A DNA stretch of 64,000 nucleotides from CAZVON01 sp964628435. Lineage in GTDB: Bacteria; Patescibacteriota; Microgenomatia; Levybacterales; UBA12049. This document shows positions 50,692 through 58,187 of the stretch, piece after piece (the stretch's first letter is position 1; each line of letters starts with the position of its first letter). The DNA lies in contig CAZVON010000001.1 of assembly GCA_964628435.1 (NCBI GenBank), positions 1 to 64,000 on the forward strand, written 5' to 3'. The translations under genes were made by a program, and so were the position numbers. The notes beneath the pieces are model-generated. The model was not told where the DNA came from. It saw nothing but the letters and a program-made list of their open reading frames with translations, and ran no database searches.

Positions 50692-51135
50692 TTACGAACT
50701 AGTTCTTTTTTTTATAATTATTTCTCTTTGCTCCAAATCCTTATAGATAAATTTAATATCCCATCTTTTCCCAGCCAATAAATCTTCTAATTTCTCTGCC
50801 CATTCAATAACAACGACTGCCGATTGATTCTCTAAAATTTCTTGTATACCTAAATGAGCAGCATCTTCTTTTTTTGTAAGTCTATATAAGTCTATGTGAT
50901 AAAAAGTATTGATGCCAAACTTACTTTCATCTATGCTATACATGCGTATAATAACAAATGTGGGTGAAATAAGCCGCTTGGTTATTCCTAACCCTCGGGC
51001 AATCCCTTGCGTAAATGTCGTTTTTCCACTCCCCAAGTCACCATATAAAGCAATAATAACTCTCCCTTTCAATTGCTGAGCAAATTCCTCTCCTAATTTT
51101 TGGGTTTCTTGCGCATTTTTTGTTATGTACTTCAT
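50692..51135 (-). CDS. tsaE: TsaE, t6A biosynthesis ATPase
   Basis: 147 residues. Walker A in LYGDLGSGKTTFTQGIARGLG, ISPTFVIIRMY, FYHIDLYRL and VVVIEWAEKL are diagnostic of TsaE (YjeE). It regulates the TsaBD complex by ATP hydrolysis. With tsaC and tsaB it forms a t6A cluster; tsaD is not in the window. Overlaps the upstream gene by 4 nt. Confidence 0.94.
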   Translation of the reverse strand: MKYITKNAQETQKLGEEFAQQLKGRVIIALYGDLGSGKTTFTQGIARGLGITKRLISPTFVIIRMYSIDESKFGINTFYHIDLYRLTKKEDAAHLGIQEILENQSAVVVIEWAEKLEDLLAGKRWDIKFIYKDLEQREIIIKKRTSS

Positions 51136-51956
51136 AAAGGATTACCGTTTTTTTCTTTGTACCACTGGAACCCAAGTATAGCACAGGAGACAAGAATAAT
51201 ACCTGTTCCTAATCCAATGAAGATTTTCGGAAGATAATTTGTTGACTCTTGTTTATTCGAAGCTAACGCCACAGATACCGTTGGTGTTTTTTTTGGTTTT
51301 ACTGTAATAGTTGTACTTTCTCCTAATACGTTTGTTGAGTCTTTTTGAGTTGGCGTTACTTTCTTTGTGGGAGTTGGTGTTAAAAGTTTTTGAGTTGGCG
51401 TAGGTGTTTTGGTTGGAGTTGACCCCGATTGAATCGGGGTTGGCGTAGGCGTTGGTGTTTTTGTGGGAGTTGGAGTCCTAGTGGGTGTTGAAGTTGGAGT
51501 AGGTACATTAATCGCAATAGTAACTGCATTATTATTCGCTTCACTCGCTGTGTAATTTCCAGAACTTGTATATCTTCTAACTCTGAGCTTGTATGTCCCT
51601 GAACCATCATATTCTGTTGAGGTTGGACTACCCATTCTACCCTGAACACTACCTGTCCAATCTGTTCCAGATTGAATACTAACAGGAAAATATTGTGTAT
51701 GATCTGATTCGCTATACCAACTTGCATTATTATATGTCTCACCAAAATAATTTGTTGTACTCTCTTTATAAAGATCAATCCGCAGATAGTTTGTTCCTGA
51801 AGATGCACCAGAAATTGAAACTGTAACTGTGAATGAATCTGATGAGATAGAACTAGGAACATCTGTCACTGTCGTAGTAACAGCTTCTACAGGAGGACTA
51901 GCAAAAAGAAACAATATCATTGTCCCTATTAGAAGGAACAATTTTGAGTTTTGCAT
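51132..51956 (-). CDS. Exported Ig-like protein with Thr-Pro linker and C-terminal membrane anchor
   Basis: 274 residues: N-terminal signal peptide (about 1-25), one beta-sandwich-like domain (about 27-150) with GTNYLRIDLYKE and GTYKLRVRRYTSSGNYT, a long PTPTPTPTKTPTPTPT-type linker (about 155-205), and a transmembrane helix (about 243-263) with a short basic tail. It looks like a surface-anchored adhesin or glycoprotein. The linker contains a palindromic insertion (51422-51440) read as PIQSGS. Function unknown. Confidence 0.75.
   Translation of the reverse strand: MQNSKLFLLIGTMILFLFASPPVEAVTTTVTDVPSSISSDSFTVTVSISGASSGTNYLRIDLYKESTTNYFGETYNNASWYSESDHTQYFPVSIQSGTDWTGSVQGRMGSPTSTEYDGSGTYKLRVRRYTSSGNYTASEANNNAVTIAINVPTPTSTPTRTPTPTKTPTPTPTPIQSGSTPTKTPTPTQKLLTPTPTKKVTPTQKDSTNVLGESTTITVKPKKTPTVSVALASNKQESTNYLPKIFIGLGTGIILVSCAILGFQWYKEKNGNPL
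51422..51440. repeat. Perfect 19-bp palindrome inside the Thr-Pro linker
   Basis: ACCCCGATT and AATCGGGGT surround a single G. It codes for PIQSG amid the repeated PTP codons and does not resemble them. Confidence 0.7.
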
Positions 51957-51971
51957 TTTGAGATTTTAGTT

Positions 51972-53189
51972 TTATCTCACGTGCCAATACCAGGAAATAA
52001 TATTATCTCCATGATCGATCGCAACATAATTCATTGCTGCGCCAGCACAGGAAGTAGTTCCTTTATAAAGGGTACCGTCTTTAGGAGCTTTAATAAGCGC
52101 AGATGAATCAGATTCCATATCTATACCAGAATGAATTCCTGTTGGATAAAATGAGCGCGCATATCCATGACTGCCAAATCCTTGGTTAATTTTAACGGTA
52201 TCAGAAAGGGGCCAGTTCCAACTACCCCGAGGACTTATAGTTCCATAATATCCATAGTGTTCTGGACCGTAGCTATATATAAAAGATACACCCGATCTTA
52301 AAAATCCGCTTGGATCTTCTGGAGCACCATTTCTTCGAACTTCAAAATGTAAATGAGGGCCAGTCGAACAATACGGCGCACCTGAGTTTCCAACAACTGC
52401 GATTGTTTCTCCTTCTTTAATCGGAGTACCATCTTTTAATTGAAGCGTACTAATAACCCCTTCAATTGCAGCTCGTTCTGCACGTGCTTTATTCAATAGA
52501 TCTTGATACCTTTTTTCATCGTTTCTGGTTATTTCTAATAACTGCTGTTTACTTTGTTTTTCTTGACCAAGTTGAGCTGTATAGGCAACCAGCTCTTTTT
52601 TTAGCTTCTCTACTTTTTCTTTCTTATCTTCAAATATATCTTTCTGGTTCGCGTAGTCAATCTTTGCTTGCTGTGTTTGGTAAATCATTTTTTTATCGTG
52701 TGTCTGGGCAATGCGAAGATAGTTAAGTCGAACAAAAAAATCAGAAACACCACTAGTAGAAATAAGCATCTCCAAAGGCGCAACGCTTCCTACTTCATAA
52801 GTTGCAATGATACGATTAATGAGCACAGTAGTTAATTGGGAAAGCGAATGCTCTAAGTTATAAATTTTTTTGCTGGTGGTTCCAATATCCGCTGTTAATT
52901 CAGCAATTTCTTGCTCTGTTGCATTGATACGCAGTTGCGTTAGGCGAATTTGATTATCCATTACAGCAATTTGTGAAGAGAGAGTTTTATCTTGACTGAG
53001 AAGCTCTGCGACTTTTTGTTCTAAATCTTTAATTTCTTTTTTCTTATTTTCAAGTTGTTCGGAAACTTGATTAGGAGTTGGTGTTGGGGTCGGATCTTCT
53101 GCGAAACCTCTCTGCGCAACAACAAAACTAAAGAGTAAAACAACTATAAAAGTTTTTAACAAAATAAATCTTTTGATATTCCATATCAT
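51972..53189 (-). CDS. FtsEX-associated M23 murein hydrolase with permuted LytM domain
   Basis: 405 residues: signal peptide (about 1-30), long coiled coil (about 38-250), then a zinc peptidase. The usual LytM order is HxxxD first, HxH last. Here STGPHLHFEVRRNG (HxH, about 275-288) comes first and GIHSGIDME (H and D, about 351-359), APKDGTLY and YVAIDHG come after it, ending WYWHVR. All zinc ligands are therefore present in circularly permuted order. The coiled coil and the ftsE-ftsX genes directly upstream make it an EnvC/PcsB-type division hydrolase controlled by FtsEX. Confidence 0.85.
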   Translation of the reverse strand: MIWNIKRFILLKTFIVVLLFSFVVAQRGFAEDPTPTPTPNQVSEQLENKKKEIKDLEQKVAELLSQDKTLSSQIAVMDNQIRLTQLRINATEQEIAELTADIGTTSKKIYNLEHSLSQLTTVLINRIIATYEVGSVAPLEMLISTSGVSDFFVRLNYLRIAQTHDKKMIYQTQQAKIDYANQKDIFEDKKEKVEKLKKELVAYTAQLGQEKQSKQQLLEITRNDEKRYQDLLNKARAERAAIEGVISTLQLKDGTPIKEGETIAVVGNSGAPYCSTGPHLHFEVRRNGAPEDPSGFLRSGVSFIYSYGPEHYGYYGTISPRGSWNWPLSDTVKINQGFGSHGYARSFYPTGIHSGIDMESDSSALIKAPKDGTLYKGTTSCAGAAMNYVAIDHGDNIISWYWHVR

Positions 53190-53201
53190 ATATCATATCT
53201 A

Positions 53202-54074
53202 CTATTTTTTAAGGTAGCGCAAAACCGCCAGCGAACTTGCAAAAATTCCCAGTACAACTGCTAACGCCAATTCTACCGCAAGCAATGCGACTAGATATAT
53301 AGGAGAAATCGGAAAGACAGGAATACCTCTTAAAAAATACGATAGATACGGAGTCGCATACCATAATGTTCCCATGGTAACAAGCCAACCAACCAGTGCC
53401 CCAATTATTCCATAGAGAATGCCCTCTAACAAAAACGGCCAGCGGATATACCAACTGGTTGCTCCCAGCAGCCTCATTACCTCTATTTCGTCTTTTTTTT
53501 GAGAAATTTTAATTCCAATAATAATTACCATTATAAATATAGAATCGATAGCAAGAACAGCAATAAGCACTATACCTATTTTACGCAAAGCATCAGTCCA
53601 GGATTTGAGTGTTGAGATAATATCTTTTTGGTATACAACTTTTTGCACATACGAAGAGTTTTTTAGCGTATCAGCAATACCTGATAAATCTTCTATATTA
53701 AGTGCAGACACTTCTAAAGAAGCAGGCAGAATATCAGCCGTTACTAAATCTAGTAATAAAGGATCGTCGTCTTTATTTTGCTGCTTATAAATTTGTAGTG
53801 CTTCTTGTTTGGAGACAAAGCGTGTTTTTGCCACTTTCCCAGTCATTTTCACTTGCTCTCTTAACGCGCTGATGTTTTCTTGGGTCGCTTCGTTTTTAAA
53901 AAACGCAGTTACTTGCGGAACCGACTCAAAATGGGCGATGGTATTTGAAGATACAAAAATAATAATAGAAAAAATCGAAACAACAATAAATGTTTGCGTA
54001 ATAATTAAAATTGCGGCAACTACCTGATAAGGAGAACGTCTAATGTGATTTTTTGTTGTTTTAAGAACTCCCAT
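53202..54074 (-). CDS. ftsX: FtsX, division ABC-like membrane protein
   Basis: 290 residues from the ATG at 54074, overlapping ftsE by 14 nt. Four helices: one N-terminal (about 17-40) and three C-terminal, with a large exported loop (about 45-165). VMRLLGATSWYIRWPFLLEGILYGIIGALVG is the FtsX signature. The loop holds the M23 hydrolase in other bacteria. It forms FtsEX with the preceding gene. Confidence 0.93.
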   Translation of the reverse strand: MGVLKTTKNHIRRSPYQVVAAILIITQTFIVVSIFSIIIFVSSNTIAHFESVPQVTAFFKNEATQENISALREQVKMTGKVAKTRFVSKQEALQIYKQQNKDDDPLLLDLVTADILPASLEVSALNIEDLSGIADTLKNSSYVQKVVYQKDIISTLKSWTDALRKIGIVLIAVLAIDSIFIMVIIIGIKISQKKDEIEVMRLLGATSWYIRWPFLLEGILYGIIGALVGWLVTMGTLWYATPYLSYFLRGIPVFPISPIYLVALLAVELALAVVLGIFASSLAVLRYLKK

Positions 54075-54744
54075 ATTTCCCTTTTTTCTGATCACGCACT
54101 AACTTTCCTTTTTCCAATGCTACGACTCTTTTCGCAAGAGTGTCAACAATTTCAACGTTATGAGTAGCCATAATAACGGTTGTTCCTTTTTGATTGATTT
54201 CAGAAAGTAGTCTAACGATTTCTTTACTGGTAACTGGATCTAAATTTCCAGTTGGTTCATCTGCTAATAAAACCTCTGGGGCAAGCACAAGCGCGCGCGC
54301 AATGGCAGTTCTTTGTAATTCTCCTCCAGAAAGCTGAATAGGAAATTTATACATATGCTCTACTATACCAACCTGTGATAATACTTCTTCCGCACGTTTT
54401 CTTGCAGTTCTTGAATCAATACGAGCCACCTCAAGTGGTAACATGACATTTTCCAAAATGGTACGGTCAATTAGTAACTTTAAGCTTTGAAAAACCATAC
54501 CTATTTTTTTTCTCAAATGTGGAATTTTACTATGAGGAAGTTTAACAATATCCCATTCACCAATAAGAATGCTCCCTTTTGTTGGAAGCATATCTCTGAT
54601 AAGAAGCCGTAATAACGTTGTTTTTCCTGATCCAGAAGAACAGACAATAAAAACAAACTCTCCTTTTTCAATAGAAAGAGTCACATCTGAAAGCGCAAGG
54701 CTTCCACTGGGAAAGGATTTAAACAAGTTTTGAATTCTAATCAT
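54061..54744 (-). CDS. ftsE: FtsE, division ABC ATPase
   Basis: 227 residues. Walker A CSSGSGKTTLLRLL (about 35, with CSSG instead of GPSG), signature LSGGELQRTAIARAL, Walker B EVLLADEPTGNLDP, switch His in MATHNVE. Q-loop region IGMVFQSLKLL also matches FtsE. Start is 7 nt after a TATACA box (54752-54757), so the message may be near-leaderless. It heads the operon ftsE-ftsX-M23. Confidence 0.94.
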   Translation of the reverse strand: MIRIQNLFKSFPSGSLALSDVTLSIEKGEFVFIVCSSGSGKTTLLRLLIRDMLPTKGSILIGEWDIVKLPHSKIPHLRKKIGMVFQSLKLLIDRTILENVMLPLEVARIDSRTARKRAEEVLSQVGIVEHMYKFPIQLSGGELQRTAIARALVLAPEVLLADEPTGNLDPVTSKEIVRLLSEINQKGTTVIMATHNVEIVDTLAKRVVALEKGKLVRDQKKGKYGSS

Positions 54745-54751
54745 AGCAACA

Positions 54752-54757
54752 TGTATA
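54752..54757 (-). promoter_or_regulatory. -10 box of ftsE
   Basis: Minus strand TATACA, 7 nt before the ATG at 54744. The -35 is weak. Confidence 0.4.
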
Positions 54758-54797
54758 AGATTTTGTAGATGTTACTTAACGAAGTAAGAAATACTTT

Positions 54798-55265
54798 TTA
54801 TTCCAGAACTTCAACTCTTCCTACATCCATGAGCCAACCCACTTTTTGCGCTTTTTGAGTCTCTCCCCAAATTTTCACTTTTCTATTGAGAAACTTTGAC
54901 AAATCTACCGTTGAAGAAGTAAGATACACATTTTGGCTTTCTCCCCCAGGTCGAACTAAATGGAATTGTCCTTCGTCTTCGAAGCCACCTTCTTTGATAA
55001 CTCCTTCTGTTGAATCTTTAAATGTTTTTAAATCATCTGAGCCAACAATAGTTCCTTTTGTTATGGAAGTCTCATTACTATTATTGGTCGATCCGACCTC
55101 AATCCCTCTCAATGCTGCTTGATTCTGTGCCAACAGATACCCAGTAGCAACTCCAAGAAGCACAACTAAAATAAAGATCATAATAACTTTACTAGAAAAT
55201 AACGACGTTGAGTTTTGTTTTGTAAAAGTCCGAAGTAAGCTTTGATCCGTATTTTCTTTATCCAT
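54798..55265 (-). CDS. Membrane-anchored small exported protein, function unknown
   Basis: 155 residues: a short basic cytoplasmic tail, one transmembrane helix (about 27-48), then an exported domain with GTIVGSDDLKTFKDSTEG, FHLVRPGGESQNVYLTSSTVDLSKFLNRKVKIWGETQKAQKVGWLMDVGRVEVLE. The last stretch (VYLTSSTVDLSKFLNRKVKI) has the look of an OB-fold domain seen in other small CPR proteins. An AGGAGG sits 13-14 nt before the ATG. Function unknown. Confidence 0.65.
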   Translation of the reverse strand: MDKENTDQSLLRTFTKQNSTSLFSSKVIMIFILVVLLGVATGYLLAQNQAALRGIEVGSTNNSNETSITKGTIVGSDDLKTFKDSTEGVIKEGGFEDEGQFHLVRPGGESQNVYLTSSTVDLSKFLNRKVKIWGETQKAQKVGWLMDVGRVEVLE

Positions 55266-55349
55266 AATTTAGTAGTAACCTCCTGTTATCAACAGTATAC
55301 CACTACTTAGTAAAACATACATTAAGCGTTTTGACAACCCTTTCTATTT

Positions 55350-56452
55350 TCAAGACAACAACCTGAGCTCTTCCTGGATAAATTCATCAATTTCTCCATT
55401 TAAANNNNNNNNNNATGATCGGCAATTACTTTAAAAGCAACATCATCTTGGTCATTAACTAAATATTTTTTACCAGAAACTTTTTCAACTTCTTCTATGA
55501 TTGGAATAAATAAATCCGTTTCATAATTAGTACGAACATCCTTAACTAAATGATAGGGGTGAAGAACATATGACCGAATTTGGTTTCCCCATCCTGGCGT
55601 TTTATAGCTGCCTTTTAACGCTTGTTCTTGTCTTTTTCGCTCTTCTTCTTTTAAAAGAAGAATCTTTGCTTGCAAGATTTTTAGCGCATACTCCCGATTC
55701 TGTCCTTGGTATCTTTCTGACTGTGCGGTAACTACAATACCAGTTGGTTTATGACGAAGTCGTACCGCAGTTGAAACCTTCTGAACGTTTTGCCCGCCAT
55801 GAGAACTCGCCCGATAAAATTCCCATTCTAGATCATCTTCCTTTATCTCTGCTTCTGTACTTTCTTCAACTAATGGAAGGACCTCTACAAGCGCGAATGA
55901 TGTCTGGCGCAGATTATCCGCGTTAAATGGAGACAAACGAACAAGCCGATGTACACCTGCTTCTCCCTTTAAATAACCATATGCGTAAATACCTTCGACT
56001 GCGAGGGTGATACTTTTTATGCCAGCTTCTTCTCCGTACGTTTGATCAATAATTTCGTGCGTAAATCCTTTTTTTTCAAAATACCGCGTATACATTCGAA
56101 AAAGCATTTGAGCCCAATCCATTGCTTCAACACCTCCTTGTCCAGCATGAATTGACACAATTGCGTAATTCTTGTCGTATGAACCTGATAAATAAAGAAT
56201 ATTTTCAAGTTTTTTGATGAGTTTTTCCGCTTTTTTAATGTCTCCTTGTTCTAAACACTGCTGTAACGACTGTACTTCTTCAATTTCTTTCTGCAGATTT
56301 GATAATTGTTTCATTTTAATTGCTGCTTGTTGGTGATCTTGCCAAAACTCTGGTTTGCTAGCTTCTGCTTCTAACAATCTTACTTGTTTCCTTTTATCAT
56401 CAAGTTGTAGCTTTTCGAAAATCTTTTGAGACCGTTCGTGCAAAGAATCCAT
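55350..56452 (-). CDS. prfB: Peptide chain release factor 2, with chimeric C-terminal segment at an assembly gap
   Basis: About 367 codons with the gap counted. The SPF tripeptide (RLVRLSPFNADN) and GGQ catalytic motif in SSHGGQNVQKV identify RF2, which releases at UGA/UAA. There is no programmed frameshift: the start MDSLHERSQ lies after the position of the frameshift of other prfB genes. After VKDVRTNYETD the sequence becomes LFIPIIEEVEKVSGKKYLV and VAFKVIADH, typical of alanyl-tRNA synthetase, then comes the gap. Beyond it the true RF2 C-terminus LNGEIDEFIQEELRLLS resumes. The middle part is probably an assembly chimera (see finding). Confidence 0.85.
55405..55414. other. Assembly gap (10 Ns) in the prfB 3' region
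   Basis: Ten Ns as a placeholder, adjacent to an alaS-like fragment at 55415 to about 55520. Confidence 0.95.
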
Positions 56453-56455
56453 AGA

Positions 56456-57721
56456 TTATTTTAATAAAAACGTACTGAGTAGTATCAATGACGCAGCAGT
56501 CATTATACCAATTGTTATAAGTGCAAGAATATTGCTCCCAACAGAGTTCACTCGCTCGCCCATAATCGTTTTGTTGTTTGAGATTAAAAAGATAATTATA
56601 AGAAGTGGAGGAGCGATTATACCATTTATCACCGCTGTATAATAGAGCATAACCATAGGATCAATCCCAATAAAATTAATAAGCAGTCCCACTAATGTAG
56701 CAATGGTAATTGCTCCATAAAATCCGTGCGCCCTTTCCAGTTTGCGATAAAGACCTGCTTTCCATCCAAAAGATTCTGAAATCGCGTAAGATGCAGACCC
56801 TGCTAGTATTGGCACTGTAAGCATACCTGTACCTATAATCCCAAGAGCAAATAATAAAAATGCAAAATCACCTGCTAGGGGTCTCAAAGCTAACGCAGCT
56901 TCTTGCGCATTCTGAATCGAATGAATGCCACTGGGAAAAAGTGTCGCGCCTGTTGTTATTATAATGAAGAACATGACAATGTTAGAAAAAAACATTCCAA
57001 TGATTGTATCAAATCGTAATCTTGAAATGTCTTTTGGAGTGATTTTTGGCACGCCAGCACCCATGGCTCGTAGTTTGTGATGGGCTATTTCTTCTTCTAC
57101 TTCTTCTGATGCTTGCCAAAAATATAAATATGGAGAAATTGTGGTTCCTAAAATTGCAACGATATTTAAAATGTATGTTTGACTCAGTTGAACATGTGGT
57201 ACTACTGTAGCAATAAAAACACGAGTCCAATCAACGTGTGAAATTAACGCGGTCAGAATATACGAAAAAAGAGCAAGAGTTAAGTATTTTAAATATTTCG
57301 AATATGCTTTATACGCTACAAAAATTTCAAGAAGGAGTGTTAATGCTACCATTGCGATGAGTAAGAAAATAAAAGGAATCCCTACTATAAGCCCAGCAGC
57401 AGCAGCCATTGCTCCCAAGTCAGCCCCAATATTGATAGTATTTGTAATAAACAGAAGAAAAACCGATAGATATAAAATCTTTTTTGAATAGTATTGTTTT
57501 ATTACTCCTGTTAATCCTTTTCCAGTGACTAGCCCTATTCTTCCTGACATTTCTTGTACCGAAATCATCAGCGGTGTGGTAAAAAATGACGTCCACAGTT
57601 GCGCAAAACCAAATAGTGCTCCTGTTTGAGAGTAAGTAACAATACCAGAAGGATCATCGTCTGAGGCACCAGTGATAAAACCAGGACCTAACAGAGAGAT
57701 AATCTTTTTTATACGCTTCAT
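56456..57721 (-). CDS. Nramp-family divalent metal transporter, non-canonical
   Basis: 421 residues, eleven helices. The TM1 metal motif, DPGN in classical Nramp, reads DDPSGI here (GPGFITGASDDDPSGIVTYSQTGA). The TM6 MPH motif, whose Met coordinates soft metals, reads SPY (TTISPYLYFWQAS). The Asp is kept, the Asn and Met are lost, as in Nramp-related transporters that prefer hard ions such as Mg2+. Coupled by 4 nt to the preceding small membrane protein, 3 nt before prfB. Confidence 0.85.
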   Translation of the reverse strand: MKRIKKIISLLGPGFITGASDDDPSGIVTYSQTGALFGFAQLWTSFFTTPLMISVQEMSGRIGLVTGKGLTGVIKQYYSKKILYLSVFLLFITNTINIGADLGAMAAAAGLIVGIPFIFLLIAMVALTLLLEIFVAYKAYSKYLKYLTLALFSYILTALISHVDWTRVFIATVVPHVQLSQTYILNIVAILGTTISPYLYFWQASEEVEEEIAHHKLRAMGAGVPKITPKDISRLRFDTIIGMFFSNIVMFFIIITTGATLFPSGIHSIQNAQEAALALRPLAGDFAFLLFALGIIGTGMLTVPILAGSASYAISESFGWKAGLYRKLERAHGFYGAITIATLVGLLINFIGIDPMVMLYYTAVINGIIAPPLLIIIFLISNNKTIMGERVNSVGSNILALITIGIMTAASLILLSTFLLK

Positions 57722-58152
57722 AGACTTTTACACAAATTTTCACACATTTCCCTTGCTTGGTTTGTTGGGTATTGCTGAAGATTTCTTAAATCTTGGATGA
57801 TCCTCTGAACCTGTGGAGACGACGACGCAACATCCGAAGGACTTAAATTGACTATCTGTTGGCGAATCGTTTCGATTCGCTGCTCAACAGTTTCTTTAAC
57901 ATTTTGCACAGACGGAAGAGATACTTGCTGTCTTTCTTTAGAGTAATTGGATTCTTTTTCTTGTGTATCACTTTCTCCTAATACACCTTGTGTGTCTTGT
58001 TTTATTATTTGGCCTGTATCCTGTTTAGGGTTTGACTGATCGTAAAAATAATTTTTTGCTGCTAAACCCCCTCCGACTACTGTACCAATTGCTGCTATAC
58101 CAATAATAATCTTTTTTATGTTCCACGTTTCTTCAACTGGTCCTAGATCCAT
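57718..58152 (-). CDS. Small membrane-anchored protein, function unknown
   Basis: 144 residues: a short cytoplasmic head, one glycine-rich transmembrane helix (about 12-32) and a polar, coiled exported tail rich in Gln. No family recognised. The ATG is 6 nt after a TACAAT box, and the gene heads the operon with the Nramp-like transporter (4-nt overlap) and prfB. Confidence 0.6.
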   Translation of the reverse strand: MDLGPVEETWNIKKIIIGIAAIGTVVGGGLAAKNYFYDQSNPKQDTGQIIKQDTQGVLGESDTQEKESNYSKERQQVSLPSVQNVKETVEQRIETIRQQIVNLSPSDVASSSPQVQRIIQDLRNLQQYPTNQAREMCENLCKSL

Positions 58153-58158
58153 GAAGTT

Positions 58159-58187
58159 ATTGTAGGCAATTGCGGAAAGATTTTCAA
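58159..58187 (-). promoter_or_regulatory. Leaderless promoter of the Nramp operon
   Basis: Minus strand TTGAAA (58182-58187), 17-bp spacer, TACAAT (58159-58164), 6 nt, ATG at 58152. The -35 overlaps the 3' end of the transketolase gene. Confidence 0.7.

Noticed and set aside
51380..51862. 160-codon open frame on the minus strand overlapping the Thr-Pro protein
   Set aside because: It is a shadow of the repetitive linker, with biased Gln/Leu content and no start signal.
54783..54796. TTTCTTAC half-site upstream of ftsE
   Set aside because: Single unit without an 11-bp partner.
55415..55531. True RF2-AlaRS fusion protein
   Set aside because: The fragment is a short piece of AlaRS next to an N gap with the normal RF2 end beyond it; assembly chimera is simpler.
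56380..56452. Programmed +1 frameshift in prfB
   Set aside because: The gene starts after the usual frameshift position and has no internal TGA there; the frame is open.
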